Assembly: GCA_949825025.1 (NCBI GenBank)
Contig: OX463778.1
Location: forward strand, 11,293,671-11,357,670
Direction: 5' to 3'
Source of the DNA: Siphlonurus alternatus
Lineage: Eukaryota > Arthropoda > Insecta > Ephemeroptera > Siphlonuridae
Length of the DNA stretch: 64,000 nt
Part shown: positions 38,393-50,444 of the stretch, piece by piece
Layout of the letters: each line of letters starts with the position of its first letter
Numbering within the stretch: position 1 is the stretch's first letter
Translations under genes and position numbers: made by a program
The notes under the pieces: generated by a model
What the model saw: only the letters and a program-made list of their open reading frames with translations
Told to the model about the DNA's origin: nothing
Database searches by the model: none

Positions 38393-41300
38393 ATGTCTGA
38401 ACAAGATGATCTCAAGACCGTGGGAATGGTTGAGTCCGACGTGCAGGACGTCGTGATGGATGACAGCCCTAAGGATGAAGACAAAAAAATTGCTGATGAG
38501 AAGGTGAAATTAGCCATGATCCCATATTTTTTTCACTAAAGCCGTTATTATTCAATTATAGAAAAGCATAGATACATATGCATACATACTGTGAATTTTA
38601 AACAATTTAAGCCCATAGGCCAGTGTCACGAGGGAGTTTTGAACCATTATCAATATTGTCGCACAGCCAATCTGGGCAATCTGGCCAATCAGAAAGATTG
38701 AAAGTGCCTCGTGTGACTTATCCTCACCTTTACAGTAGTAGTCTCACTGTCTCATTATCGTATACATGCAATATGATAACCGTATGAAGGAGTAATAATT
38801 ATTTTTATTACCGGTACAAGGATACACCCCTAAGAGCTTACAGCTCGCGGCGGGGTATGTAGTGGGTAAGGATAAGGTAGGGAACGGATGATGGCCACTG
38901 CCTGTTACGCGTCCCAGCATTCGCTGAGGTGAAACTGAGGGAACCGTGGAAAACCTCAGTCAGGACGGACACCTCTACTTTTTCTCAATGGACCAAAGCG
39001 ATGTCCAAAGCCTGGGGAACAACACACAAGTGCATCACTGCACTGGGTGGAAAGTGAGACGTATTTACCCTAGCTAGGGTGTGAGCAGCGTAATTTTTAC
39101 TTGAATCGGTCACCCATCCAAGTACTAACCACGCTCGACGTAGCCTGACTTCGGTGATCTAACGAGAACCGGTCAATGCACTGCGCCACGCTCAACCAAC
39201 CACGCACATGAATACTCTGCCCTGTATGTATGCATATAGTATGTATACAGTATGCATACATAAAGTAAAACAAGCCTTAGATTACGCCTGAGATCACAGA
39301 CTAGACGTCGCCAAGGCGTAGTAATCTTCATTTTTTAAAAATGTCCCACAACAAGGTCATTTTAAACTATGGAATTTTTTAAAAATATTACATGCTTCTA
39401 TCATATGTATAACTATTAGAAAAAAGTATAAAAAAGTAAGTTTAATTTGATTTCAAAATCGCGTCGCCACCACTTCGACCAGTTTGCACCTCTTCCAGAC
39501 GAAAGCCTGGGGCCAGTGGGGCCGCATGGAGCCGCTGTTGTGACAAAACGTCGACACCAAAAATGTAAAAACTTGAAAAAAAGTGGTGAAATTAAATAAA
39601 ATAAGCACCCTTACGCATTTAAAAGTAACATTCTGGATTTATTACAGTCAACCGGGGTAACATTGAAGGGTTTTTACTACCTTTCTGATCATAACTTTTA
39701 AAAAAAAAATATCTGGCAAATAAAAAAATTACCAGTTGTGTAACTTAGCTAGAGATGTCTAAAAATGTTTGCAAAATTTTTTTGCCCCAATTATTAACTG
39801 TAAAAAAAAATTAAAACAAGCCCTTCAAAGTTACCCCGGCAATGGGGTAACATTGAAGGGCCTTGCGGACACTTATATTCAAGCAACTTAAAAGTGTAAT
39901 TTTTTTATTAATGTGTCCTACCATGTAATTTACTGTTCTGGACATATTTTTCAGTAACTTAGTAGCATATTAAACCATTATTTGCAGTTAATTAAAGGTT
40001 AATTAGATAATTAATTACAGTAATTAATTAAAATCCTCCAAATATTTTAAACATTCATTTTATTTATTTATTTTTCTCTCTCTGAACATATTGGGGGGCA
40101 TTCACAAAGCACTTTAACCCCAACTTTAGTCCCAAGTTTTATCCCTGGTACTAAACATGGTGCTAAACCAGGGGCTAACCATGTCTAGCTCCTAGTTTAG
40201 TACCAGGGATAAAACTTGGGGCTAAAGTTGGGGTTAAAGTGCTTTGTGAATGTCCCCCAATATTGTGTCATATATGTTTACAAACATTAATAATTTTATA
40301 AGAATGCAGAAGAATTTAAAAAGTTAAGTTGAAACTTTTTAGAAATTTCTTCTCTTCATGTTCAGGCTTGAACTGGCATCATTTCCGGAATAGTATTCGG
40401 ATGGTTAACAGAGAACTTGAAGTCCTTGGTCAGTTGGCTGTTCAATTATGAACATATAGTTGAACCATTTTGAATTTCACAATACATCTTCTTTAACTTG
40501 ACAAGCAGATAAGTTCCAGAGGTGAAGCCTCAGTTCCGTCGCTAAGTCGCTAATCCCAATGACGATCTCACTTGTCAGTTGTAGAGAGGGTCATGTTTTT
40601 TTTTTTTTTTTTTGTCACTATAATCTGTTATCCCCATTTGTAATTTTTTGTCATCATTGTTTGAGTTCTTTTTGTCATTCACACTCTGATCACTTACTCT
40701 TGACTTTGCAACAGACGAGGAATGTCGACACTCTTCACTCTTACCTAGTGCCATCTTTAGGCAAGGGAGGGGAGGGGTCATGAATGGTTGGGGTCATTCG
40801 AGTTAACTAAATATACCACCCATTGCCCCTCCATCTTCCATAACCCCACCAGACTCAGCTGACTCACTCTGACTTCAGACCTGGAGAAATGTGCTGGAGA
40901 CACACTTTTACCTGATGCCACCTGTAGACAGGGGGGACGGGGAGGGAGGGGGAGTCCATAGTTTAGGTCACCTCTAGAATAGTTCTTAAGTTCAAAAAAC
41001 TCCCACCCACTGCTCCTTCTAGTCCTTGTACCCCTCCATCCCAAGACTTTAAGCGGACTCACTCTGACTTTCATACTCCAACGAGGAGCAATATAACTTG
41101 AGGCAGTGGCTTGGTTGCCTGGTTCTACTTGAAGGCAAAAGGGGTTCCATGGGGGGGGGAAGGGGGGGGGGATGGCTAGGTGACCTACTGGTAGGTCTAA
41201 ATTTTCATCAGTGCAGTCTTGATTGTATACACTCTTTGTATTTGTTGATCTCTTCTGTACTCGAATCAGGCCTACCGGTAGTCCGTAAGAGATTTCTTAA

Positions 41301-44300
41301 TGAATCTGAAATTAAAATTTAATTAGTGTGATTGTAGTTCTGTTCTAACCTTTATCATAAAATTAATAAATTAATTTAACAGTAACTGAGTCTTAAAAAT
41401 GTTCAGGCATAAAATGAGACAAATATAGTTTTAATGTCAAACAATAGTACAGTACCGGTAATTACAGGTAATGGAATAGACAATCCCCCCCCCCCCCCCC
41501 CCAATTGATGTTGTGGTACATAGAGAAATACATGGGCAATGGGTGGGTTCACTTTCCCCTACTCACTTCTCATGGGAGAAACATTCTGAAAGATGGAAGA
41601 CTTTTTTTGGAACTTTTTTCTGGCTCCGCCACGGAGTACCGGACCAGAATAAAGTGCTAAAAATCATTGTGGTGGACTTAAAAGAGAAAAAAGTAGTTCA
41701 AAATGAATTGAAATGTATGATGCAATGATATATAGTATGATTTGTGCACTAAATTTTGTATCAGATTCTTTTTAAAGCTTCATTCAAGTAAATAGTGATG
41801 TTCTCTAAAGCCCTTCAAAGTTACCCCGCCGAGCCCTTCAATGTTACCCCATTGAAAGTAAAAATTCATAAAAAAAAAAGTTACAGGAAAAATTTCAAAT
41901 CCTTTGGTACATGTGTTAAGAAGGGTTGAAATATAACACTGAATAGCATTACAAGTTCCAACTTGTATTTGCTTACCTTGTGGATGGCTTATTTCCAGAC
42001 TTCTTATTTTGGTCACATTTTTCATTCTTCAGTAAAAAAAAATAATTATCTCCAATTTATCAACTGCAACCCTTAAATCTATTTTTCTCTATTAGCTAAT
42101 AACATGTTCCTACCATATAGTGAGAAAAAACTTCAGTGTACACATTAGATTGGTCTATAAAAAATCACAAATCTTTATTTTCCTCATTTTCAAAGTTACC
42201 CCGGGCTTTCAAAGTTACCCCGGTTGACTGTATAGCTTCTGGAGGCGTATATAGATGTATATTCCGATCTGTCTTTTATTTTAAAACGAACGCCTTTTTT
42301 CAGCTCAGCTGATCGGTTTAGTTCGATTCGGTTCGATTTAATTAATCGATTTCGAGCTCCTGTGACGTCACTATAACAAAAATCATGGCAGCGTGCATTT
42401 TCTGTTTTGGTTTTAAAGTTCGCTAAATTAATGAACATTAAACCATGATGTCAGTACTAATAACAGGTTAAAAGTCTATTAGATACTTGGGATGGCCGCT
42501 AGGCAAGCGGATTGCCGCGCCCATGGTCGTGGCATTCTCATAAACCGGCAAACTAAACTAGGGATGTGATGTTTTTTTCTAATCGAGCGCCTATCGTTAA
42601 AAAAATGAAGGTCGTAACGCAAAACGGTACTATTTTCTATTCAAAATGTCTTCCATGCGTAAACTAAGGTTTGTGATACTGTACTGTATGCATAAATATG
42701 TACAGTACAGTATGCATGATTGGCATGATTCACTTATCGTCGTGGTCTATAAAATCTATCATATATTGCCGATCTCAACTTGGTAGAACTTGCATATCTT
42801 ACCGATCTCAATCCATTTTCCGGTAACATTTAACATTGAGATAGGCAATGTAGGTCAATCCTATTCAAGTTGAGATCGTCAATACAGATGCTACCATGAC
42901 GATATATATGAACATGACAGTGTGCATACTGTACTTTATGATATATGTACCGTACAGTACACAGTCACTACGTACGTACATACACTTGACGGTGTTTAAT
43001 GCAAATCCGTTGACGACGACTCATATGAGTAACACTACTGTACTGTATCCGTTGTCATTGTTGTCAATGAATACATATTAAACATCATCAAATGACGTAG
43101 TGAAAGTATTACAGTATACATTGTTTTTTATCCTGTGGAAATTGTGGTTACATACAGCAACTTTCAACCTGGTCCCCTCTTGGTCATCAGCTTCTATAAT
43201 TTTATTTTAGTACGATAAGCTGTCTGCCTTTAACACTGTGAAACTGCTTGATCAGCTTGAAACTTGGAGAAAGTTTAATAAATTTAGTACCAATTTCTAC
43301 AGTTGCATATATATTATGCATAATCAGCATAGAGTAAAAATTTAAAAGCAAAACTGAGAACAATATTAAAGTACTAGTAAACCCGGATTAACATGTATTT
43401 TTCTTTTAATGACAGTCTATAGCAAGGCCCAATTTTAGGTTTAAATCATGTGTCACACTTCATTGGTAATTTTAATTATTGTTTAAAAGTACGAGGGCCG
43501 ACGACAAAGGGCCACAAGGCTTCTCTATCTTGAATACGATGTGTGAGACCCAATGCAATATATCAGTTTCTTTTGACCGAGGGGTGTCAGCGTGGTCACG
43601 GTTGACCATGTCAACAACACGAAGAGGACACATTGAGAAGACAATTACTATTATTTTTCTTAGTTGTAAATTTTTGTCAATGAGTTGAACAATGAGGGTA
43701 ACCCTCCCCGCGGCACGCCATCCATGTGTGGGTCATGTGGGAGGAGGGTAGGTTTGTAAGGAGACAATTGTCGCACCCTCGCCCGCCGGGGAGTCGAAGG
43801 CAGAAAAAAAAAAAGAGAAAGTCTTCCGACAATTTCAGTGATTTTATATCGTCAGATTAAATTATTTTTTCTGATCTTCACAAGTGTCGCAGAAAAATGA
43901 CACTCCGCAGGTTCATTCATGGAATATAAATTAATTTATACTTAAAAAGTGTCAACTCTGTGGCAGTGTAAACAGGCCTTATATTTGCTAGCAAAGTGAG
44001 CAAATCGGCAAATGCTTTGACTTTTCTTTCATATTTTGACCGAGCCTCTTCTCTCTGTGGCCTGATGTCGTCACTGAATAGCCGACGTTACAAGCTGTTT
44101 ATATGGGAACTTTAGGGTGGATGTTGTTTTTTTGTGCCCAGTATTTTTTAACTACCTATGATATATATCAAAGACAAGGCCAGTGCTTACTAATCCTTTA
44201 AGGTCAAGATGTTAGTGAGAATCAAATTGCTCTGCACTTTTGTAATGTTAACATTGTTTCAACAGCCATCAACACAAGACATTGAAAAAATGGAGGAAGC

Positions 44301-47300
44301 AAAACTAAAAGCTCGCTATCCAAAAGCCATGCAGCCAATGAGCGGCCACTCTGCTTTTCTTCAGAAGAGATTGGCCAAAGGGGTGAGTAGTATAATATTG
44401 ATGCTGTTCCGCCCAAACGACAAAGTTGCATCATAATTCATAATCTTTATTGCTTTTCGATTGATTATACAATATAAGCAAGTCAATGATATTAAACTCA
44501 AGACATAACGTCGATCGTCCATATTTATACATAAATAACTTATATCACTATGCACAACAAAGTATAAAATACATATCACAGATCACAAAATAGTTTGTAA
44601 ATCCTGCCACTACAGATTAAATAAGATACCATATATCGTGAATTTCATGCTATTTATGTAAATAATTAAAATTTGAATGCTTATTATACAAATGCAAGAA
44701 CCAATCATGACAAAGAAAATTCGTAGCATAAATATATTCAAAACACCAAGTTGTGAATACATGAGATGTATGATTTATGAGTCATTCAATTAACCAAAAA
44801 TTACATAACTTTATGAACAATACATAAACTAAGATACAAATATAATATATAATATCAGTTATATTATCACCCTAAATTTAACATAGTATACAAACTCAAG
44901 CCAACTTAATAAAATACAAATTATCCATATACATAATATATCCCTAATTCAAAATTATATAAAATTTAAACTGAAAGGAAGTCAAGAATCGTTACAAAAT
45001 AATTACAAAGCAGTATACCAGAGTACTAATTTACGTGATAAATCTTTCATTTCGATAATCTTTAAAGGCCTTATGAACCTTTTCACAGTATTAAGTACAG
45101 GGTTAGCTTTGCTACAGTGTGATTCGGCTGCATAATTTTTTTTGTTTCAGTAGCACAAGTATCAGAGATAATAGCCGATGAAGAAGCACCTGTGACGTCA
45201 CTCACGCTCATTCAGCGGTGACAATATAAGGAAATCCCTGCAAAAGATAGGTTCACTCCCGCTGCAACCACGGCCACAATTTTACTTCTGGAATTTTGAA
45301 ACTTTACCAGGGCAGTCTTAATAGTATTTGTCAAATAGGCGGAAAGAATTTTTTTGGTGGCGTGTGTACAGACTGAGTTATTGCGGTAGCAAGATAAGCC
45401 AAAAATTTAACATTGTTTTCCTATGCAACATTTTCGCTCCTCTTTCTACCGCAATAACTCGGTTTGAATGAATGTCATAAAAAAATATCTTTCAGGCTAT
45501 TTGACAAATACTATCAAGACTGCCCTGGTAAAGTTTCAAAATTACAGAAGTCAAATTGTGGCCGTGCTTGCAGCGGGAGTGAACTTATCTTTTGCAGGGA
45601 TTTCCCTATATTGTCGCCGCTGAATGAGCATGAGTGACGTCACAGGTTCCTTTTCATCGGCTATTATCTCTGATATTTGTGCTGCTGAAACATAAAATTT
45701 TATGCAGCTGAATCATACTAAAGCAAAGCTTACTGTGTACTTAATATTGTGCAAAGGTTCATAAGACCTTTAACATTATAGTAGCATTTCTCAACAAGAA
45801 ATTTTTTCAATAATTGTGTAAAATTACTCTGTTCAGACTTTTTCTTCAACGATCCTGGTAAATTATTGAACAGTGATGCACACATAAATCGCGGATCGCT
45901 ATCAGCGAAAGAGTGATTATGTCTCACGATAGATATGTCATTCTTGTTTCTAAGGTTGTAATTATGATTATCATATTTATCATGATTCATAACAAAGAGA
46001 TCCGGGTGCTTGCGAATGAATTTAATAGATTCGTAAATGTAAAGAGACGGCAAAGTTAATATATCTAATTTAGGGAACAATGTTTTACACGAGAATTGAC
46101 TGGGCTTAAAACACATAGTCCTTATTACTCTTTTCTGCAAGATAAAAACACGCTTAGCATGAGTAGCCGCGCCCCAAAAAATAATCCCATATGACATTAG
46201 AGATTGAAAATATGCATAATACAAAGTACAGAGAGATTTGATATCCATAATTGGTCTTAATTTAAAAATTAAAAGACATGCTTTGACCAATTTAGAAATA
46301 AGTGATGTTATATGAACTGACCAATTCAACGTGTCCGTTAACATTAGACCAAGGAATTTCGTCTCCTGAACAACATTTATGCTGGCGTTGTTTAAGTAAA
46401 TTAACGGTGACAATAAAATCTCAATACCTGGGCTATGAAATACCATTTGTATTTTTGTTTTCTTCACATTTAACTTTAGCGTGTTATTAGAGCACCAGTG
46501 TGACATTCTGCCTACTTCATCACATATTTCAGGAATTATAGAGAAGTCATTAGGTTTATGTAAAGGAATTGAGTGTGAAGTATCATCCGCATATTTGTCT
46601 ATTTGGCCTAATGAAAAAATGTTGAAGATGTCGTTGGAGTCAACTATATAAAGAAAACCACCCATAATTGAACCCTGTGGAACTCCGCTAGTAATATTTT
46701 TTTATAGACGAGCGAACATTACTAACACCATGTTTGTCTGTATGTCGTATTTCTACCAACTGTGATCTACCTGTCAAGTATGAGCAGAACCAGCTTAAAG
46801 CCACACCCCTAACACCATAAGCTTCAAGTTCCTTTAATATTTGTCCGTGATCAATCGTGTCGAACGCCTTACTCATGTCATATGACAGTGTAATATTCAA
46901 ATTCAAATTTCAAAATTGCAAGTTCGCCACTCTCCAATGCTGTTAGCATAGCAACTTTGCCACTCTCAAAAAATGAACAGATGCAACTTTGCCACTCACA
47001 ATAAATGAGCACATACAACTTCGCCGTTTAAGCGGAACAGCATCAATATGCATACCGTAATCTAGATTTTCAGGTTGACAAGCATCAGGCCATTTCATTC
47101 AATTTCTTTACAGTGTTAAACTTTTTGATATTTTTTGGTATGTTTCTCAAGTTTTAAGAAAACCTTTTTGATGACCAAAAAGATGAACAAGTCTTCTGCT
47201 AGTCTTCTGTTTCCTTGTTTATAAGCAAAGTATTGCTGTGTAATTTCTCTCCGGTGAATGGAATAACATGGGACAACTGTTGATTTACATATTACTTAGT

Positions 47301-47981
47301 AGTAATTAACCGGTATTATGAAATTATCGAGGGTTAACTAGCGCCAGCAATGGTATTACATTCTCTGCTCTAGTGAGCGAAATCAGTATCACTATATTAT
47401 ATCGTCTCACAGTTAATAATGAAAAATCGTTTATCAGGCGGACATCATAAATACATAATAGTTTGTTACAACCATTGCTAGTGAAAGACTTTGATTACAC
47501 ATCTCACATATTTTTACTAAGAATCCTGTGTCATATAATGAATTAATGATAATGCTTGCTACTCAGTTCATATCATTGTTGTTGAGTCTGGTTCGCTGTT
47601 CTTAATTTGGTAGTGTTTACTTAAATTGCCTACAGTATGTTATTTTATATCTTACTGGGAATAGGATTGAGATTTGCAATCAATTGAATTCTACCTAGTT
47701 TGAGATCGGCAAACTAGACACTACCATAACAATATATTATCGTAAAACTGTATATTTGTCTATAACAACTCCTCTGTTTGCAGCAAAAGTTCTTTGACTC
47801 TGGAGACTACCAGATGGCTAAGCAGAAGGGAGCTGGCGGAGCTGCTCCGAAGACTCGTGTACCTCCCACCATGCCACCCTTTGCCACGGGAGACGCAATT
47901 CCTACCCCAGAGACGGTGCCTGTGCGTAAGACGTCCATCATACAACAACCCAAGCTAAACTTCAACACATCGTCAACCTAG
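38393..47981 (+). CDS. ENSA: Endosulfine / ARPP-19 family PP2A-B55 inhibitor, complete, 3 coding exons
   Basis: Small, probably unstructured regulator. When phosphorylated by Greatwall kinase it inhibits PP2A-B55 and so sustains mitotic phosphorylation (family knowledge). Coding exons: 38393-38503 (37 codons), 44266-44382 (39) and 47784-47981 (65 plus TAG). All junctions are phase 0 with GT-AG borders, giving 141 residues. The core KARYPKAMQPMSGHSAFLQK lies in exon 2. The Greatwall site FDSGDY opens exon 3 with Ser82. A PKA-type site RKTS lies near the C-terminus at Ser127, matching the position of the PKA site in vertebrate ENSA/ARPP-19. The acidic exon 1 follows an ATG with no earlier in-frame exon visible. 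The protein is about 20 residues longer than human ENSA, mostly at the N-terminus and in the Gly/Ala-rich segment after FDSGDY. Intron 1 (5.8 kb) holds a 5S-SINE and a 2.6-kb TA-flanked element; intron 2 (3.4 kb) holds a LINE remnant split by a foldback. ENSA and ARPP19 cannot be separated because most invertebrates have one ancestral gene. Confidence 0.95.
38815..39200 (-). mobile_element. 5S-rRNA-derived SINE (type 2), near full length
   Basis: On the minus strand the head (39200 to about 39108) contains GGTTAGTACTTGGATGGGTG, which matches the 5S rRNA box C promoter region, preceded by CTCGTTAGATCACCGAAGTC, like the 5S 5' half. A body follows with CTGAGGTTTTCCACGGTTCC and a 3' end with GAGCTGTAAGCTCTTAGGGG. 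An internal Pol III promoter inherited from 5S rRNA is the SINE3 hallmark. It lies in endosulfine intron 1. A GTGGCGCAGTGC string at the 5' end also resembles a tRNA A box. Confidence 0.8.
40088..40264. mobile_element. Palindromic MITE (GGGGGCATTCACAAAGC ends) nested in the 2.6-kb element
   Basis: A near-perfect 177-bp inverted repeat from ATATTGGGGGGCATTCACAA to its complement. The ends resemble the GGGCGCAATTCACGAAGC MITEs at 20254 and 22929, which suggests a distant common superfamily. Confidence 0.8.
41485..41502. repeat. Poly-C tract
   Basis: An uninterrupted run of 18 C. G-rich runs also occur at 41151-41171 in the same element. Confidence 0.95.
42767..42885. repeat. Short inverted-repeat element (MITE-like) in endosulfine intron 1
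   Basis: TTGCCGATCTCAACTTG at the left and CAAGTTGAGATCGTCAAT at the right form a terminal inverted repeat, with ACCGATCTCAAT repeated inside. A related fragment lies near 47660-47715. Confidence 0.5.
43082..44265 (+). other. Rest of endosulfine intron 1
   Basis: No coding signal. A GC-rich patch at 43690-43800 and a pyrimidine-rich acceptor (ACATTGTTTCAACAG) before exon 2 at 44266 are the only notable points. Confidence 0.5.
44430..45061 (-). mobile_element. Probable 3' untranslated part of the same LINE
   Basis: Continuation of the LINE beyond the foldback insertion. It starts with the residual C-terminal codons and stop (45061 to about 45020) and ends near 44440, where AATAAAG occurs on the minus strand. 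It abuts endosulfine exon 2, about 50 bases from its donor. Limits are inferred. Confidence 0.45.
45066..45770. mobile_element. TTAA-flanked foldback, AGGCCTTATGAACC family, inserted in a LINE ORF
   Basis: Inverted arms start AGGCCTTATGAACCTTTTCA and end with the near complement. TTAA lies at 45062-45065 and 45771-45774. The arms span almost the whole 705 bp, with the centre near 45410. CRE octamers at 45193 and 45635 mirror each other. No reading frame. It lies in endosulfine intron 2. Confidence 0.8.
45730..46906 (-). pseudogene. Non-LTR retrotransposon (CR1/Jockey-like) reverse transcriptase, 5'-truncated and frameshifted
   Basis: The minus strand encodes RT motif A (SYDMSKAFDTIDHGQIL...) at 46880-46700 and, after a small disruption near 46690, the catalytic YADD box at about 46600. 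RT thumb and C-terminal sequence ends near 45775. No endonuclease domain is present, so it is 5'-truncated. The final ~14 codons of the open frame are not LINE sequence: they come from a TTAA-flanked foldback at 45066-45770. The LINE frame continues on the far side (45061 downward) for about ten codons to a stop. Clade is approximate. Confidence 0.8.
46918..47030 (+). repeat. Minisatellite, ~33-bp unit, about 3.5 copies
   Basis: GCAACTTTGCCACTCTCAA-type units recur at about 46918, 46951 and 46983, with a partial fourth near 47016. They directly abut the 5' truncation point of the LINE. Confidence 0.65.
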
Positions 47982-49105
47982 CCATGCTGTGCTCACTACA
48001 AACTTTAACCCCATGAGGGGGCCGGGCAACCCCCCTCAAAGTTATTTGAGATCTTTAAATTTAAAAACCAATAAGTGATTGATGTTATATGATAAAATAT
48101 ATTGAATGTATTCTAGATTTATTTTTTAGCCTGAGTTTTAATGTTTATTTGCATTATTATTAAAATATTGTTTTTGTTTTCTTAATTAATAACATATTCT
48201 TAAACTGTACCAGAATTTACAAAAAAAAAAAAAAAAAGTTAACATGTTTGACTTTGTCACCATTTTTTTTTTCTTTTTTTTTTTCTATATCATCACAAAC
48301 AATTAATTTGTATCATGAATTACATTAAAATTATTTTTATGAAATTGTTTTTAAGATTATATTTGAGTATTTGAGCCTTCTAGGACTTTGTGCCATGATT
48401 ACTCTTGGTGGGGGGAAGGAAGGAGGAGTGGGGGGTTTATGCCACATTGGCCCAGTAGTCCTCTCATTTACACCATCTCTGTGAAATACCAAATTAAATT
48501 TATTTTAGACAAACAAGCTACCACCCTCTAAACCCAAATCTTGTTAGATGTTTTTACTAAGGGGTGCACAGTGCACACATTATCTTGCCTGTACTTCTAT
48601 CTAAATGCATCTTAATGTCTAATAACACCATTAATGAAGCCTATTAATTACCATAATGTATGATAAACACTAATATATAATTTTTCACTGGATGTAAAAT
48701 TAATGTTGTACTAAAAAGGTGTTACTGTATTTAACATACATTGTGACCTTATTAATTAATTGGAGAAGGCACTTTGATATACGCAAAAGGATGAGAAAGC
48801 ACTAGAACTGTTTACGTTGTACGAAGTATAATACTTGTCAAGTGTGTTGGTTGATGTTGTATGAAATTACTTTATATTTCCAGCAGTTTTAAAGCTAATT
48901 TGAGATTGTAGAAGTCCCTAAGAATAATGGTTGCTAGATATTTTACTGGATATTGATCTCCATTGTCTCATATTAACACCTGATTTAATTGATGAACTTA
49001 AATTTTAAACCCGGTGTTAAGTTTAACTTCATCTATGCAATGGGATTAAGTTTCCTGATTTTAAAGAAAACAGCACTTTTTGTTTTGCAAACTGAGCATT
49101 TCGCC
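47982..49105 (+). other. Presumed endosulfine 3'UTR and downstream sequence
   Basis: AT-rich sequence after the TAG with no coding capacity. No canonical AATAAA is seen close to the stop; candidates lie only beyond the MITE, near 49695 and 49756. The transcript end is undetermined. Confidence 0.35.
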
Positions 49106-49109
49106 TTAA

Positions 49110-49456
49110 GGGTAAGGTAACGCCACCAATGTTAAAAAAAATCCCTCTCACAAAAAATCTGAAAAAAATTTAAAATGTTCTCCTCTATACCCCCTATCAG
49201 TACCTAAAATATCAGGTATACAAATACGATCTAGTTTTTGAGTTATAAATTTTTAAAGTTGACTACTTTAACATGGAGAAATGAAACTCCCATGTTAAAT
49301 TGGTCAACTTTAAAAATTCATAACTCAAAAACTAGATCGTATTTGTATACCTGATATTTTAGCTACTGATAGGGGGTGTAGAGGAGAACATTTTAAATTT
49401 TTTTCAGAATTTTTGTGAGAGGGATTTTTTTTAACATTGGTGGCGTTACCTTACCC
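49110..49456. mobile_element. TTAA-flanked foldback MITE, GGGTAAGGTAACGCCACC family
   Basis: Starts GGGTAAGGTAACGCCACCAA and ends with the complement, with TTAA at 49106-49109 and 49457-49460. Nearly identical to the copy at 35696-36044. A TTAA duplication points to piggyBac-type (or Sola3-type) mobilisation. It lies 3' of the endosulfine gene. Confidence 0.85.
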
Positions 49457-49460
49457 TTAA

Positions 49461-50410
49461 ACAAATTTAATTATAGTAAATTTCAGTAGCACACCTTCAG
49501 TTTTTTCTGTGTTTATGAAATATTTGTCTAATGCTTTTTTTTTTTTAATTTGAAGACCAAATTACTGCAATTTTGTCGTTATAAAACTTTATGTATCTAA
49601 TCTATTTTATTCCTGGTTAGACTAATTAGCTGATCAATTTTATTTATTAATACCTGAATACATACAGTTTCTTTAAAGTAACATTGAAGCATTCAATAAA
49701 GTAATTCAGTAAAATTTTACACACTTAACTTAAATTTATATTTAGTTTTTTTTCTGCAATAAAACATTCATAAACTTGACTGCAAGGCAAAATTAGGTCC
49801 TTGCATATGACGTCAGATCCAGCTGGTGACGGCTATGTACCCTGGTGGACTGTAGCCCTGTTTTAGTTTAACATTGGGACAATTATTTAAAGATATTTGA
49901 AGAATTAAAATTATATATTTTTTGTAAACAAAATTTAATTTATGCCAAGGTTGGCAAATATGGTATAAAATGTTTAATTTCTCTCTTTTTTTTTATCTTC
50001 TCTTTATTTTATTTTTATTTTTTTTTTTTATTTTTTAATTTCTGCCTGTTTACTAAAATATGTGCCATCTGACTCATCTGAGCAGCTTGCCAGTTTTGCG
50101 CCCTTGTTAAGTAGGTTTGCTCATGCAAGCACCTTGTAAAGGTGTGTAATGGTCTTACATTTAGGGAAGAAATTGTACATATTATTTTTGTATTTCAAAA
50201 TTTGTTGCTCCAGCAATCTGGGTGTTGATGTCAACTGTCTGCTATTAGTTAAATGGTTATATCGGTGTTGATAAAATGTAACTTATAAATTTAAAATATT
50301 TGATGGCCATGCACTCTTCATTTTGTTTTGTTATTGATTTACTAATTTAATGATATGAATTATAGCTTGATTTTTAGTATACCAACTAAAATCAAATATT
50401 TCTCCTAGGA

Positions 50411-50444
<34 letters not shown>

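Larger units (their letters stand above)
39645..42230. mobile_element. TA-flanked 2.6-kb DNA transposon with CAGTCAACCGGGGTAAC ends
   Basis: The terminal inverted repeat CAGTCAACCGGGGTAAC and its complement are bounded by TA (39643-39644 and 42231-42232). GGGGTAAC recurs in subterminal clusters (39655, 39827-39852, 41815-41850, 42195-42220), usually joined to TTGAAGGG or its complement, as expected for transposase-binding sites. The CAGT ends and TA target suit the Tc1/mariner/pogo group. The interior has no recognisable transposase, so the element is probably non-autonomous or decayed. It occupies endosulfine intron 1 and hosts another MITE at 40088-40264. Confidence 0.75.

Noticed and set aside
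40778..41074. 98-codon minus-strand frame inside the 2.6-kb TA element as its transposase
   Set aside because: No DDE, helix-turn-helix or other known motif; composition follows repeated G/C-rich segments.
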